This document shows positions 50,491 to 59,382 of a stretch of 64,000 nucleotides of DNA, in pieces. The notes under the pieces are model-generated. The model was not told the origin of the DNA. It did not search any database and saw nothing but the letters and a program-made list of their open reading frames with translations. Position 1 is the first letter of the stretch. Every line of letters starts with the position of its first letter. Source of the DNA: Belnapia mucosa (GTDB lineage Bacteria > Pseudomonadota > Alphaproteobacteria > Acetobacterales > Acetobacteraceae); contig NZ_JAEUXJ010000001.1 in NCBI RefSeq assembly GCF_016775475.1, positions 620,001 through 684,000 on the forward strand. Reading direction: 5' to 3'. The translations under genes were made by a program, and so were the position numbers.

Positions 50491-51282
50491 CTAATCCTCG
50501 CTATTGGCCGGCACGCCGCAGGTCACCCCGCCATCGATGATGATGCTCTGCCCGGTCATGAAGCTTCCGGCCGGGGAGGCGAGGAAGATCGCGGCGCCGG
50601 CGATCTCGTCCGGCTCGCCGATCCGCTTCAGCGGGGTGTCCCGGGTGCGCTTCTTGTAGTTCACCGGATCCTCCCACAGCGCCCGGGCGAAATCGGTCCG
50701 CACCAGGCCGGGGGCGATGCAGTTCACCCGGATATTCTTCGGCCCCCATTCGCAGGCCAGGTTCCGCGCCAGCTGCAGGTCGGCCGCCTTGGTGATCGCA
50801 TAGGCGCCGAGATTGACCGAGCCGCGGTACCCGCCAATCGAGGAGATGATGACGATGGCGCCCCCGCCGCGGGTCTCCATGCTCGGGATGCACATATGCG
50901 ACAGCCACATATTCGACTTGATGTTGGTCGCCATCATCTTGTCGAAGACCTCGTCCGGGATGCCCATCGCCGGGCCGAAATGCGGGTTGATCGCCGCATT
51001 GCAGACCAGGATGTCGACGCCGCCCCAGCGGGCGATGGTCGCATCCGCCAGCGCCTGGAGCTCCGGCTTGCGACCGATATTGCAGGCCATGGCGAAGGCC
51101 TCGCCGCCCTTGGCGGTGATCCCGTCCACCACCTCCTGGCAAGCATCGAGCTTGCGGGAGGAGACGACGACCTTGGCGCCATGCTCCGCCATACGTTCGG
51201 CGATGGCGCGCCCTATGCCGCGGGAGCCGCCGGTGACGATCGCCACCTTGCCGCTGAGGTCGAAAAGCGAAGACGAAGCCAT
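50491..51282 (-). CDS. SDR-family oxidoreductase
   Basis: A 263-residue classical SDR. The dinucleotide motif is VTGGSRGIGRAIAER and the NAG-type motif appears as VCNAAIN. The catalytic Ser is in IISSIGGYRGS, with Tyr-x-x-x-Lys as YAITKAAD. C-terminal IDGGVTCGVP. VVVSSRKLD suggests NADP preference, as basic residues follow beta-strand 2. It is similar to 3-oxoacyl reductase-like enzymes. The gene stands alone between prkA and the phosphatase. Confidence 0.92.
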   Translation of the reverse strand: MASSSLFDLSGKVAIVTGGSRGIGRAIAERMAEHGAKVVVSSRKLDACQEVVDGITAKGGEAFAMACNIGRKPELQALADATIARWGGVDILVCNAAINPHFGPAMGIPDEVFDKMMATNIKSNMWLSHMCIPSMETRGGGAIVIISSIGGYRGSVNLGAYAITKAADLQLARNLACEWGPKNIRVNCIAPGLVRTDFARALWEDPVNYKKRTRDTPLKRIGEPDEIAGAAIFLASPAGSFMTGQSIIIDGGVTCGVPANSED

Positions 51283-51384
51283 GGGGCGTTCCTCCTGGGT
51301 TGTTGGCGGTGATTGTCCGCAGCGGTTTTGTCCGGCGTCAACCCGGCCTAGAACGGGTCGACCATTGCCGCAGGAGCCGCAGCC

Positions 51385-52134
51385 GTGACCCTTGAGCTAC
51401 CCCATGCCGTGCCGCTCGATGGTGCCTCGAACCTGCGCGACCTCGGCGGCTGGCCGGTCGCGGATGGGCGCCGGGTGCGGCGCGGCATCCTCTACCGCTC
51501 GGCGACGCTGGCGCATCTGACGGAACGGGACGTGGCGACCATCGCCGGGCTCGGACTCCGGACCGTCTGCGACCTGCGCGGGGTGGAGGAGGCGGCGCAT
51601 CGCCCCTCCCGCCTGCCGGAGGGGGCGGAGCGGGTCCATCTGGCGATCGAGCCAACGGTCGGCGCCTCCCTCGCCGATCTGATGCGGCGGGAGCTTTCGA
51701 CCGGCGAGGATGTGGTCGCGCTGCTGCGGCGCGCCTATCTCGATTACGGGACCCGCTTCATCGGCGCCTATCGCGACCTGTTCGAGCTGCTGCTGGACCC
51801 GGCGCGGCATGCGCTGCTGTTCCACTGCTCGGCCGGCAAGGACCGCACCGGGCTCGGCGCTGCGCTGGTGCTGACGGCGCTCGGCGCTACGCGGCAGACC
51901 GTGATGGAGGATTACCGGGCCACCGACCGGATCTGGCGCCGCGACCTGCCGATGCCGCCGGGGACGCCGAAGCCGCTGGCGGATGCGCTCTACGATACCC
52001 ATCCGGAGCTGCTCGAGGCGGCGCTGGATGCGGCGGTCGAGGCGCATGGCGGCTCCATGCCCCTGCTGCTGGAACGGGGGCTGGGGCTGGATGCGGCGCG
52101 GCTCGGGCGGCTCAGGGAGCTGCTGCTGGAATAG
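51385..52134 (+). CDS. Tyrosine-protein phosphatase of the MptpB-like type
   Basis: A 249-residue phosphatase. The P-loop HCSAGKDRTGLG gives the CX5R motif with nucleophile Cys and Arg, and the Lys-Asp that follow the pattern of lipid- and tyrosine-phosphate phosphatases of the MptpB group. SNLRDLGGWPVADGRRVRRGILYRSATL (shown in the protein at about residues 13-40) is the family opening. GTG 51385 has CAGGAG 8 bases upstream. No kinase is adjacent. It is cytoplasmic. Confidence 0.9.
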   Translation: MTLELPHAVPLDGASNLRDLGGWPVADGRRVRRGILYRSATLAHLTERDVATIAGLGLRTVCDLRGVEEAAHRPSRLPEGAERVHLAIEPTVGASLADLMRRELSTGEDVVALLRRAYLDYGTRFIGAYRDLFELLLDPARHALLFHCSAGKDRTGLGAALVLTALGATRQTVMEDYRATDRIWRRDLPMPPGTPKPLADALYDTHPELLEAALDAAVEAHGGSMPLLLERGLGLDAARLGRLRELLLE

Positions 52135-52872
52135 TCACGGCATATAGCCGCCGCCATTCACGTGATAGACCTGCCCGGTAATCCAGCCCGCCCCGGCTGA
52201 GGCCAGGAACACCGCCATGGCGGCGATATCCTCCGGCTGGCCGAGCCGGCCGAGCGGCAGGGCGGCGCCCATCGCCCGGACCTCATCATCCGTATTGCCA
52301 TAACGCGGCTGGGCGGTGTCGGTCAGGCCGGGGGCGATGGCGTTGACCCGAATCCCATGCGGCGCCAGGGCCAGCGCCATGGAGCGGGTGATGCCGACCA
52401 CGCCGTTCTTCGTGGCGCTGTAATGCACCCCGACCGGCGTGCCCCGCACGGCGGCGGAGGCGAGATTAATGATGCAGCCCGGAACCCCGGCGGCGACCAT
52501 CGCCCGGGCGGCCGCCTGGGCGGTGAATGCGCTGCCCTTCAGGTTCACCGCCAGCACCCGGTCCCATTCCGCCTCCTGCATCGCCAGGAAATCGGCGCGG
52601 GGAAAGATGCCGGCATTGTTTACCAGCACCGTCGGCGTGCCGAGCGCCGCGGCGGCGGCCTCGACGATGGCGGCGCAGGCCGGGGCGCCGGCGCCGACAT
52701 CGCCCTGGACCAAGGCGGCCTGGCGGCCGAGCGCCCGGATCTCGGCGGCGACCGCTTCGGCCGCCGCCCGGTCGTCCAGCCAGTTGACCGCCACGTCATA
52801 GCCGGCTGCGGCCAGGGCGATGGCGCAGGCGCGCCCGATTCCCTGCTGTGCGCCGGTCACCAGGGCCACCAT
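52135..52872 (-). CDS. SDR-family oxidoreductase
   Basis: A 245-residue classical SDR. VTGAQQGIGRACAIA is the nucleotide motif; NNAGIFPRADF is the NAG motif; the catalytic set is NLASAAVRGTP, then HYSATKNGV. C-terminal VNGGGYMP. ATG 52872 follows AGGAGG at proper distance, so the in-frame ATGs at 52887 and 52890 are not needed. It is 43 bases downstream of the TRAP binding protein on the same strand, so both may serve one pathway. It converges with the phosphatase with no gap. Confidence 0.9.
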   Translation of the reverse strand: MVALVTGAQQGIGRACAIALAAAGYDVAVNWLDDRAAAEAVAAEIRALGRQAALVQGDVGAGAPACAAIVEAAAAALGTPTVLVNNAGIFPRADFLAMQEAEWDRVLAVNLKGSAFTAQAAARAMVAAGVPGCIINLASAAVRGTPVGVHYSATKNGVVGITRSMALALAPHGIRVNAIAPGLTDTAQPRYGNTDDEVRAMGAALPLGRLGQPEDIAAMAVFLASAGAGWITGQVYHVNGGGYMP

Positions 52873-52915
52873 CGCCGCCTCCTGCATCATGCTGCGGCGC
52901 AGTATGGCGCGAGGC

Positions 52916-53899
52916 TCAGCGGCTGGACAGGGCGCGGTAGCGCTCCAGCATCTGCCCGCCGTCATTGCCGGCGCGGGTGACCCATTCCTGGGTCTGCTTC
53001 TCCCCGATCCCGCGCAGCTGAGCCTGCATGGCGGATGGCGCCGCCGCGACCTGGACGCCGTGGCTGCGGAGCTTCTCCACCATCTCCACCTCGGCCTCGC
53101 GCGAATATTCGGCGCCGCGCGCCTCGGCCCGCTTCGCCGCATCCAGCACCGCCTGGCGCGTCGCGGGGTCCAGCGCGGCCAGAGCCCGGCTATTGGCGAA
53201 GATGGCATTGCGCGGCCGCATGCCGCCGACATCGGTGAAATTCCGGGCGAAGTCCCAGGCGCTGGCATCCACCCCGGTCTGGGCCGAGGTGAAGAGCACG
53301 TTCACCACATTGGTGGCGAAGGCCTGCGGGATCTCCGGCACCTGCACCGTCACCGGTTGGGCGCCGAGCAGCTCGGCGAAGCGGAAGGTCAGGTTGTTGA
53401 AGGCCCGCAGCCGGGTGCCACGCAGCTCCTCGACCGAGGTGAGGGGCGTGCGGGTGTAGAAGCCCTGGCCGTTCCAATTGACCATGTAGAGCAGGGTCAG
53501 CCCCTGCCGCTCCAGCCGGGTGCGGATATAGGGCTCGGTCGCCTGGTGCAGCTTGGCGGCGGCCTCGACCGTATCGGCGAGGAAGGGGACGCTGTCCACC
53601 TCGAAGAAGGGATCCTCGTTGCCATAGGCCGAAAGCAGGATCTCGCCGAGCTGAACCTGCCCGGTCTGCACCCCGCGCTTGATCTGCGGCATCGGCAGCA
53701 GCGTGCCGTTGTGATGCGCCTGGACGGTCAGCTTCCCGCTAGTGGCCTGCTCGATATCCGCCAAAAAGGCGCGGACGTTGCGGGTGTGGAAATTCGCCTC
53801 GGCATAGGGGGTCGCCATGACCCAGCGGGTCTGGGCGCCGGCGGATTGGGCGAACAGGCAGAGCGCCGCCCCGGCCAGGGCGGTGAACAAGGGCTTCAT
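52916..53899 (-). CDS. TRAP transporter substrate-binding protein (DctP family)
   Basis: A 327-residue periplasmic receptor. The signal peptide KPLFTALAGAALCLFAQSAGAQ is clear and GGAGGAAA precedes the ATG. Family segments are LAEDIEQATSGKLTVQAHHNGTL-like (here ADIEQATSGKLTVQAHHN), QTGQVQLGEILLSAYG, and LRGTRLRAFNNLTFRFAELLG with the conserved Arg that clamps a carboxylate. TRAP transporters take up organic acids with a sodium gradient. The DctQ and DctM membrane subunits are not in the window. It diverges from the six-gene dehydrogenase-lyase operon and may import its substrate. Confidence 0.92.
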   Translation of the reverse strand: MKPLFTALAGAALCLFAQSAGAQTRWVMATPYAEANFHTRNVRAFLADIEQATSGKLTVQAHHNGTLLPMPQIKRGVQTGQVQLGEILLSAYGNEDPFFEVDSVPFLADTVEAAAKLHQATEPYIRTRLERQGLTLLYMVNWNGQGFYTRTPLTSVEELRGTRLRAFNNLTFRFAELLGAQPVTVQVPEIPQAFATNVVNVLFTSAQTGVDASAWDFARNFTDVGGMRPRNAIFANSRALAALDPATRQAVLDAAKRAEARGAEYSREAEVEMVEKLRSHGVQVAAAPSAMQAQLRGIGEKQTQEWVTRAGNDGGQMLERYRALSSR

Positions 53900-53917
53900 C
53901 GTGGTTTCCTCCCTTTG

Positions 53918-53932
53918 CCGCGCAGTGCGCGG
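53918..53932. promoter_or_regulatory. Palindrome between the TRAP gene and the SDR operon
   Basis: CCGCGCA and TGCGCGG flank a single G, a perfect 7-bp inverted repeat. It lies 18 bases before the TRAP ATG in the 114-base divergent region. A regulator bound here could control both units; no regulator gene is adjacent. Confidence 0.35.
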
Positions 53933-54013
53933 TGGTGGCGGCATGGTCGGCAAGGCCGCTCCCGCTGGCAAGGGGGGCCTGGACCGCGCCGCCGAGCCGT
54001 GTAGCCTGCCGCC

Positions 54014-54781
54014 ATGATCACGCTGCCCGAGACCCCGAGCTTTCGCCTCGATGGCCGCCGTGCCTTCGTCACCGGAGCCGGTCGGGGCATCGGCCTGGCG
54101 GCGGCTGCGGCGCTGGCCGGGGCCGGGGCGGCGGTGACCCTCGCCGCCCGGAGCGCCGGTGAGATCGAGGCGGCGGCGGAGGCGATCCGCGCCGCCGGCG
54201 GGGCGGCCGATGCGCTGGTGGTGGACGTGGCCGATGTGCCGGCGATGCAGGCGGCGATCGCCGCCCGGCCGGCCTACCACGCCTTCGTCAACAATGCCGG
54301 CACCTCCCGGCATGCCCCCTTCCTCGAGGTGACCGAGGCCGATTTCGACACGGTGCTGGCGCTGAACCTGCGCGGTTGCTTCTTCGCCGCCCAAGCGGTG
54401 GCGCGGCGGATGGCGGCGGAGGGGGTGCGCGGCTCCATCATCAACATCTCCTCCCAGATGGGGCATGTGGGCGGGCCGAATCGCAGCGTCTACTGCGCCA
54501 GCAAATGGGCGATGGAAGGCTGGACCAAGGCGATGGCGCTGGAACTCGCCCCCTTGGGGATCCGCGCCAATACCATCGGCCCGACCTTCATCGAGACGCC
54601 GATGACCCGGCCCTTTTTCGAACGGCCGGAATTCGCCGACTGGGTCCTCTCGAAAATCAAGCTCGGCCGGGTCGGCCAGGTGCAGGATCTGATGGGGGCG
54701 GTGGTCTTCCTCGCCTCCGAGGCCTCGGCCCTGATGACCGGATCGGCCATGGTGATCGATGGCGGCTGGACCGCCGAATAG
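54014..54781 (+). CDS. SDR-family oxidoreductase, first gene of a catabolic operon
   Basis: A 255-residue classical [19 protein letters not shown] and [12 protein letters not shown] are the nucleotide and NAG motifs, and [10 protein letters not shown] followed by YCASKWAME gives the catalytic Ser, Tyr and Lys. C-terminal IDGGWTAE. It starts the operon 54014-60480 and lies 13 bases before the HisD-like gene. Together the two dehydrogenases could oxidise two hydroxyl groups of one polyol-like substrate. Confidence 0.9.
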   Translation: MITLPETPSFRLDGRRAFVTGAGRGIGLAAAAALAGAGAAVTLAARSAGEIEAAAEAIRAAGGAADALVVDVADVPAMQAAIAARPAYHAFVNNAGTSRHAPFLEVTEADFDTVLALNLRGCFFAAQAVARRMAAEGVRGSIINISSQMGHVGGPNRSVYCASKWAMEGWTKAMALELAPLGIRANTIGPTFIETPMTRPFFERPEFADWVLSKIKLGRVGQVQDLMGAVVFLASEASALMTGSAMVIDGGWTAE

Positions 54782-54794
54782 GGGAAATGCCGCA

Positions 54795-56108
54795 ATGGCC
54801 CGCTGGCTCAAGACAAGCATCTCCGCCGCCGACAAGGCCGATGCGGATACCAAGGTGCGCGGCATCGTCGAGGGGCTGCTGGCCGATATCGCGGCCCGCG
54901 GCGATGCGGCGGTGCGCGAGTACTCGCAGAAATTCGATGGCTGGGACCGCGCCGACTACCGGCTGACCGATGCCGAGATCCAGGACTGCCTCGGCCAGCT
55001 CACCGGCCAGGACTTGGAAGATATCCGCTTCGCCCAGACCCAGGTCCGCAACTTCGCCGAGCATCAGAAGGCGGCGCTGCGCGATATCGAGGTGGAGACG
55101 CTGCCGGGCGTCGTCCTCGGCCACAAGAACATTCCGGTGAACTCGGTCGGCTGCTACGTGCCGGGTGGGAAATACCCGCTGCTGGCTTCGGCACATATGT
55201 CGGTGGTGACGGCGAAGGTGGCGGGCGTGCCGCGCATCGTCACCTGCGCACCGCCCTATAAGGGCAAGCCGGCACCGGCCATCGTCGCAGCGCAGCACAT
55301 GGCCGGCGCCGATGTGATCTATTGCCTCGGCGGCGTGCAGGCGGTGGGCGCGATGGCGCTCGGCACCGAGAGCATCGCCCCGGTCGATATGCTGGTCGGC
55401 CCCGGCAATGCCTTCGTCGCGGAGGCCAAGCGCCAGCTCTTTGGCCGGGTCGGCATCGACCTCTTCGCCGGCCCCACCGAGACGCTGATCATCGCCGATG
55501 AGACGGTGGATGCGGAGATCTGTGCCACCGACCTGCTCGGCCAGGCGGAGCACGGCCCGACCAGCCCCGCCATCCTGCTGACCGACTCCGAAAAACTCGC
55601 CCGCGAGACAATGGCCGAGGTGGAGCGGCTGCTCGGCATCCTGCCGACTGCCGAGATCGCCCGCCAGTCCTGGCGCGACTATGGCGAGGTGATCGTCTGC
55701 GACAGCCTGGAGGAGATGGTGCGGGAGGCCGACCGCATCGCCTCGGAGCATGTGCAGGTGATGACGCGGGACGAAGACCTGTTCCTGACCCGCATGACCA
55801 ATTACGGCGCGCTTTTCCTCGGGCCGCGCACCAATGTCTCCTATGGCGACAAGGTCATCGGCACCAACCATACGCTGCCGACCCAGAAGGCGGCGCGCTA
55901 TACGGGTGGTCTCTGGGTCGGGAAATTCCTCAAGACCTGCACCTATCAGCGCGTGCTGACGGATGAGGCGAGCGCCGCCATCGGCGAGGCCTGCTCGCGC
56001 CTCTGCATGCTCGAAGGCTTCGCCGGCCATGCCGAACAGGCCAATATCCGCGTCCGCCGCTATGGCGGGCGCAACATTCCCTATGCGACCGCCGCGGAGA
56101 AGCTGTGA
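54795..56108 (+). CDS. Histidinol-dehydrogenase-family protein (catabolic HpsN-like branch)
   Basis: A 437-residue member of the HisD fold. [38 protein letters not shown], and [13 protein letters not shown] mark the NAD- and zinc-binding regions; AEHGP has the family glutamate and His. Proteins of this branch, such as the sulfopropanediol dehydrogenase HpsN, oxidise a primary alcohol to a carboxylate in two steps. The lack of any his genes around argues against a biosynthetic role. The stop overlaps the amidohydrolase start by one base. The substrate is not known. Confidence 0.88.
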   Translation: MARWLKTSISAADKADADTKVRGIVEGLLADIAARGDAAVREYSQKFDGWDRADYRLTDAEIQDCLGQLTGQDLEDIRFAQTQVRNFAEHQKAALRDIEVETLPGVVLGHKNIPVNSVGCYVPGGKYPLLASAHMSVVTAKVAGVPRIVTCAPPYKGKPAPAIVAAQHMAGADVIYCLGGVQAVGAMALGTESIAPVDMLVGPGNAFVAEAKRQLFGRVGIDLFAGPTETLIIADETVDAEICATDLLGQAEHGPTSPAILLTDSEKLARETMAEVERLLGILPTAEIARQSWRDYGEVIVCDSLEEMVREADRIASEHVQVMTRDEDLFLTRMTNYGALFLGPRTNVSYGDKVIGTNHTLPTQKAARYTGGLWVGKFLKTCTYQRVLTDEASAAIGEACSRLCMLEGFAGHAEQANIRVRRYGGRNIPYATAAEKL

Positions 56109-57337
56109 TGGGGTTCGATCTGCTGCTGCGGAATGCCCGCCTGCCGGATGGCACCGCGACGGATATCGGCATCGCTGGCGGGCTGATCGCGGCGCTCGGC
56201 CCCAATCTCCAGGGCGATGCGGCGGAGGTGCTGGATTGCGGCGGCCGGCTGGTTTCGCCCGGCTTCGTTGAGACGCATATCCATCTCGACAAGACCTGCA
56301 CCATCGACCGCTGCGCCTGCGAGACGGCTCGCTTCCCGCACCGGGCGATGGAGCGGACCAGCGCCATCAAGCACACCTTCACGGTCGAGGACGTCACCTC
56401 CCGCGCCCGCCGCACGCTCGAGAAATGCATCAGCCACGGTACGACCCTGATGCGGACCCATGCCGAGGTCGATCCGAAGGTCGGACTGCGCGGCTTCGAG
56501 GGCGTGAAGGCCCTGGTCGAGCAGTATAAATGGGCCATCGATATCGAGATCTGCGTGATGCCGCAGGAGGGGATGCTCAACAATCCCGGGACCGAGGAGC
56601 TGATGGTGGCGGCGCTGCGCAGCGGCGCCCGCGTCATCGGCGCCGCGCCGACCTATGACAGCGACCCCGCCGGGCAGATCCGTCGCGTCTTCGAACTGGC
56701 GCGGGAATTCGACGTGGATATCGACATGCATGTCGATAGCGGCTCCTCCGCCACGCAGCTCGACACCCGCTTGGTCTGTGAGTTGACCGAGCGCTATGGC
56801 TGGGGCGGCCGCGTCGCCTGCGGGCATCTGACCAAGCTCTCGGTCATGCCGTTGCCGGAACTCGATGAGATGGCGAAGCGCATGGCCGGTACCGGCGTCG
56901 CGCTGACCGTCCTCCCCGCCACCGACCTCTATCTGGGTGGGCGGGACAAGGACCACCGGATCGAGCGCAGCGTGGCGGATGCCAATCGGCTGCACCGGCT
57001 CGGCGTCACCTGCTCCATCTCCTCGAACAACATCCTGAACGCCTTCACCCCGCTGGGCGACGGGCAGCTCATCCGCATGGCCAATCTCTACGCCAATGTC
57101 ACCCAGCACGCGATGCCGGACGACCTGCGCGAGACCTGGGCGATGTTCACTACGGAGTCCGCCAGGCTGATGCGCCGCGGCGAGTACGGCATCGCGGTCG
57201 GCAAGCCCGCCGACCTGGTGCTGATCGACGCGCCCGATCCGGTTGCAGCCATCCGGGAGGTCGCGCCGACGCTCGCCGCCTTCAAGCGCGGCCGGCGCAG
57301 CTTCACGCGGCAGCCGGTGGTGCTACACAGGCCGTAA
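56108..57337 (+). CDS. Amidohydrolase-family protein (cytosine-deaminase-like)
   Basis: A 409-residue metal-dependent hydrolase. The first metal motif is VETHIHLDK, the second metal His appears in RTHAEVDP, and the Asp-rich region has DMHVDSGSS. HLTKLSVMP and SNNILNAF follow as in the cytosine deaminase group. The family deaminates or opens ring amides. ATG 56108 is fused to the HisD stop as TGATG. Its position in the operon suggests that the substrate contains nitrogen, or that it removes an amide group. Confidence 0.88.
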   Translation: MGFDLLLRNARLPDGTATDIGIAGGLIAALGPNLQGDAAEVLDCGGRLVSPGFVETHIHLDKTCTIDRCACETARFPHRAMERTSAIKHTFTVEDVTSRARRTLEKCISHGTTLMRTHAEVDPKVGLRGFEGVKALVEQYKWAIDIEICVMPQEGMLNNPGTEELMVAALRSGARVIGAAPTYDSDPAGQIRRVFELAREFDVDIDMHVDSGSSATQLDTRLVCELTERYGWGGRVACGHLTKLSVMPLPELDEMAKRMAGTGVALTVLPATDLYLGGRDKDHRIERSVADANRLHRLGVTCSISSNNILNAFTPLGDGQLIRMANLYANVTQHAMPDDLRETWAMFTTESARLMRRGEYGIAVGKPADLVLIDAPDPVAAIREVAPTLAAFKRGRRSFTRQPVVLHRP

Positions 57338-57350
57338 CGGAGGAAACGCC

Positions 57351-58502
57351 ATGGCCACGCGCCGCATCGGCATCATCATGCATGGTGCTACCAGCCGCAT
57401 CGGCACCACGCAGCACCTGCTGAACAGCCTGGTGCCGATCCGCGCCGAGGGCGGCCTGCCGCTGGCCAATGGCGACCGGCTGATGCCCGACCCCATCCTG
57501 GTCGGCCGCACGCCGGAGAAGCTGGCCGCACTCGCCGCCCGCTTCGGCCTCAGCCGCTGGACCACCGATCTCGATGCCGCCCTGGCTGATCCTGAGGACG
57601 AGCTCTTCTTCGAATGCGCCTATGGCGGCGGCCGGGTAGAGCTGGCGCGGCGGGCGCTCGCGGCCGGCAAGCATATCTATCTGGAAAAGCCGGTCGCCGA
57701 GAGCATGGCGGAGGTGCTCTCCCTGCGCGAGGCTGCGGAGGCCGCGGGCCGCAAGCATGCGGTGATGCAGGACAAGATCCACCTGCCGGGCTTGGTCAAG
57801 CTGAAGACGGTGCTGAACCTTGGCACGCTTGGCCGGCTGCTCTCGATGAAGCTCGAATTCGGCTGGTGGGTCTTCGATGGCGAGCACATCCCGGCCCAGC
57901 GCACCTCCTGGAACTACAAGAAGGCGACGGGGGGAGGGCTGGTGCTGGATATGTTCCCGCACTGGCGCTACGTCATCGACCACCTCTTCGGCGCGCCGAC
58001 CGCGCTGACCTGCCATATGCGCACCGCCCAGCCAAAGCGCTGGGACGAGCAGCACCGGCCCTATGACGTGGATGTCGAGGACGAGGCCCGCGCCATCCTC
58101 GAATTCCCTGCCGGCCTGGTGGGCGAGGTCTTTTCCAGCTGGGCCACCCGCATCCGCCGCGACGACATGCTGACCGTCACGGCCGAGGGTACGGAGGGCA
58201 GCGCCGTCGCCACGCTGCACCAGTGCTGGACGCAGTCTATAGCCAATACGCCAAAGCCCGTCTTCCCGGTGCAGGCGCCACAGACCATGGATTTCCGCAG
58301 CCAGTGGGCGGAAGTGCCGGAGATGCTGCCGTTCAAGAACAGCTACCGCCAAGCCTGGGAACTCTTCCTCCGCCATGTCGCGGAGGATGCGCCGAACACC
58401 GCCTCGCTCCTCCAGGCCGCGCGCGGGTTGCAGCTGATCGAGGCCTGCCATGAGAGCCATGCGGCGCGGCGCTGGGTCAGCCTGCCCGCCCTGGAGGGAT
58501 GA
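57351..58502 (+). CDS. Gfo/Idh/MocA-family oxidoreductase
   Basis: A 383-residue NAD(P)-dependent enzyme. The first part carries GIIMHGATSRIGTTQHLL, an unusual version of the GxGxxG motif (HGATSRIG), and then LEKPVAESMAE, the EKP motif with the catalytic Lys. YKKATGGGLVLDMFPHWRYVIDHLFG is the second domain with the His typical of the family. GGAGGAAAC precedes ATG 57351. Members oxidise sugars and related polyols. It is 13 bases downstream of the amidohydrolase gene and 4 bases before the lyase gene. Confidence 0.9.
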   Translation: MATRRIGIIMHGATSRIGTTQHLLNSLVPIRAEGGLPLANGDRLMPDPILVGRTPEKLAALAARFGLSRWTTDLDAALADPEDELFFECAYGGGRVELARRALAAGKHIYLEKPVAESMAEVLSLREAAEAAGRKHAVMQDKIHLPGLVKLKTVLNLGTLGRLLSMKLEFGWWVFDGEHIPAQRTSWNYKKATGGGLVLDMFPHWRYVIDHLFGAPTALTCHMRTAQPKRWDEQHRPYDVDVEDEARAILEFPAGLVGEVFSSWATRIRRDDMLTVTAEGTEGSAVATLHQCWTQSIANTPKPVFPVQAPQTMDFRSQWAEVPEMLPFKNSYRQAWELFLRHVAEDAPNTASLLQAARGLQLIEACHESHAARRWVSLPALEG

Positions 58503-58506
58503 AGCC

Positions 58507-59379
58507 GTGAACTCCGTCACCGACCGCCGCCTGCGCTTCCGCAATGTCCTCGACGGCCCCGTCTGCGTTCATCCCGGCTCGGTCTTTGACCCCATGTCGG
58601 CCCGCATTGCCGAGGAGCTGGGCTTCGAGGTCGGCATGTATGCCGGCTCCACCGCCTCGCTCACCGTGCTCGGTGCGCCGGATCTGATCGTGCTGACGCT
58701 CAGTGAATTCGCCGAGCAGGCCCGCCGCATCTGCCGCGCCGTGCGCACCCTGCCGCTGCTGGTCGATGCCGATCATGGCTATGGCAATGCGCTCAACGCG
58801 ATGCGCACGGTGGAGGAGCTGGAGAATGCCGGCGTCGCCGCCATGACGCTGGAGGATACCGTCCTCCCGCGCCCCTACGGCGACGGCAAGGTCACGCTGA
58901 TCCCGATCGAGGAAGGCCTGGGCAAGGTCAAGGCGGCGCTCGCGGCGCGCGACGATCCCTCCTTTGTCATCGTCGCCCGCAGCGGCGTCGTCTCGGTCAA
59001 TGGGGTGGAGGATGCGGTGGCCCGCACCCGGGCCTATACCGCCAGCGGCGCCGATGCGCTGTTCTACACCGGCATCAAGACCCGCGCCGAGCTCGATGCC
59101 GTCGCCGCCGTCGCCACCCGCCCGATCATCCTCGGCGGGATCGAGGGCACGGAGCTGAAGGACCGCGACTATCTCGCTGCCCGCGGCGTCCGCATCGCGC
59201 TGCAGGGGCATCAGCCCATCATGGCGGCGCAACAGGCCATCTACACCACGCTGAAGGCGCTGCGCGAGGGCGTGCAGCCCGCCGACCTGCCCGGTCTGCC
59301 GACCGGCGGGCTGATGGGCCGCGTCACGCGCGAGGCCGACTACAAGCGCTGGACCAAGGATTTTCTCGGAGGAAACTGA
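58507..59379 (+). CDS. Isocitrate lyase / PEP mutase family lyase (oxaloacetate decarboxylase-like)
   Basis: A 290-residue TIM-barrel enzyme of the ICL/PEPM superfamily. VDADHGYGNALNAMRTVEELENAGVA is the metal-binding core (the Asp-x-Asp pair) and AMTLEDTVLPRP the second acidic region. IVARSGVVSVNGVEDAVAR follows. The Lys-Lys-Cys-Gly loop of isocitrate lyase is absent, so it is closer to oxaloacetate decarboxylases and carboxyphosphonoenolpyruvate-type enzymes. GTG 58507 has GGAGGG 7 bases upstream. It probably cleaves or decarboxylates the keto acid formed in this operon. Confidence 0.9.
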   Translation: MNSVTDRRLRFRNVLDGPVCVHPGSVFDPMSARIAEELGFEVGMYAGSTASLTVLGAPDLIVLTLSEFAEQARRICRAVRTLPLLVDADHGYGNALNAMRTVEELENAGVAAMTLEDTVLPRPYGDGKVTLIPIEEGLGKVKAALAARDDPSFVIVARSGVVSVNGVEDAVARTRAYTASGADALFYTGIKTRAELDAVAAVATRPIILGGIEGTELKDRDYLAARGVRIALQGHQPIMAAQQAIYTTLKALREGVQPADLPGLPTGGLMGRVTREADYKRWTKDFLGGN

Positions 59380-59382
59380 GCC

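Noticed and set aside
54795..56108. Naming the HisD-like gene hisD of histidine biosynthesis
   Set aside because: No other his genes are adjacent, and it is embedded in a catabolic operon; the fold also includes dehydrogenases for other alcohols.
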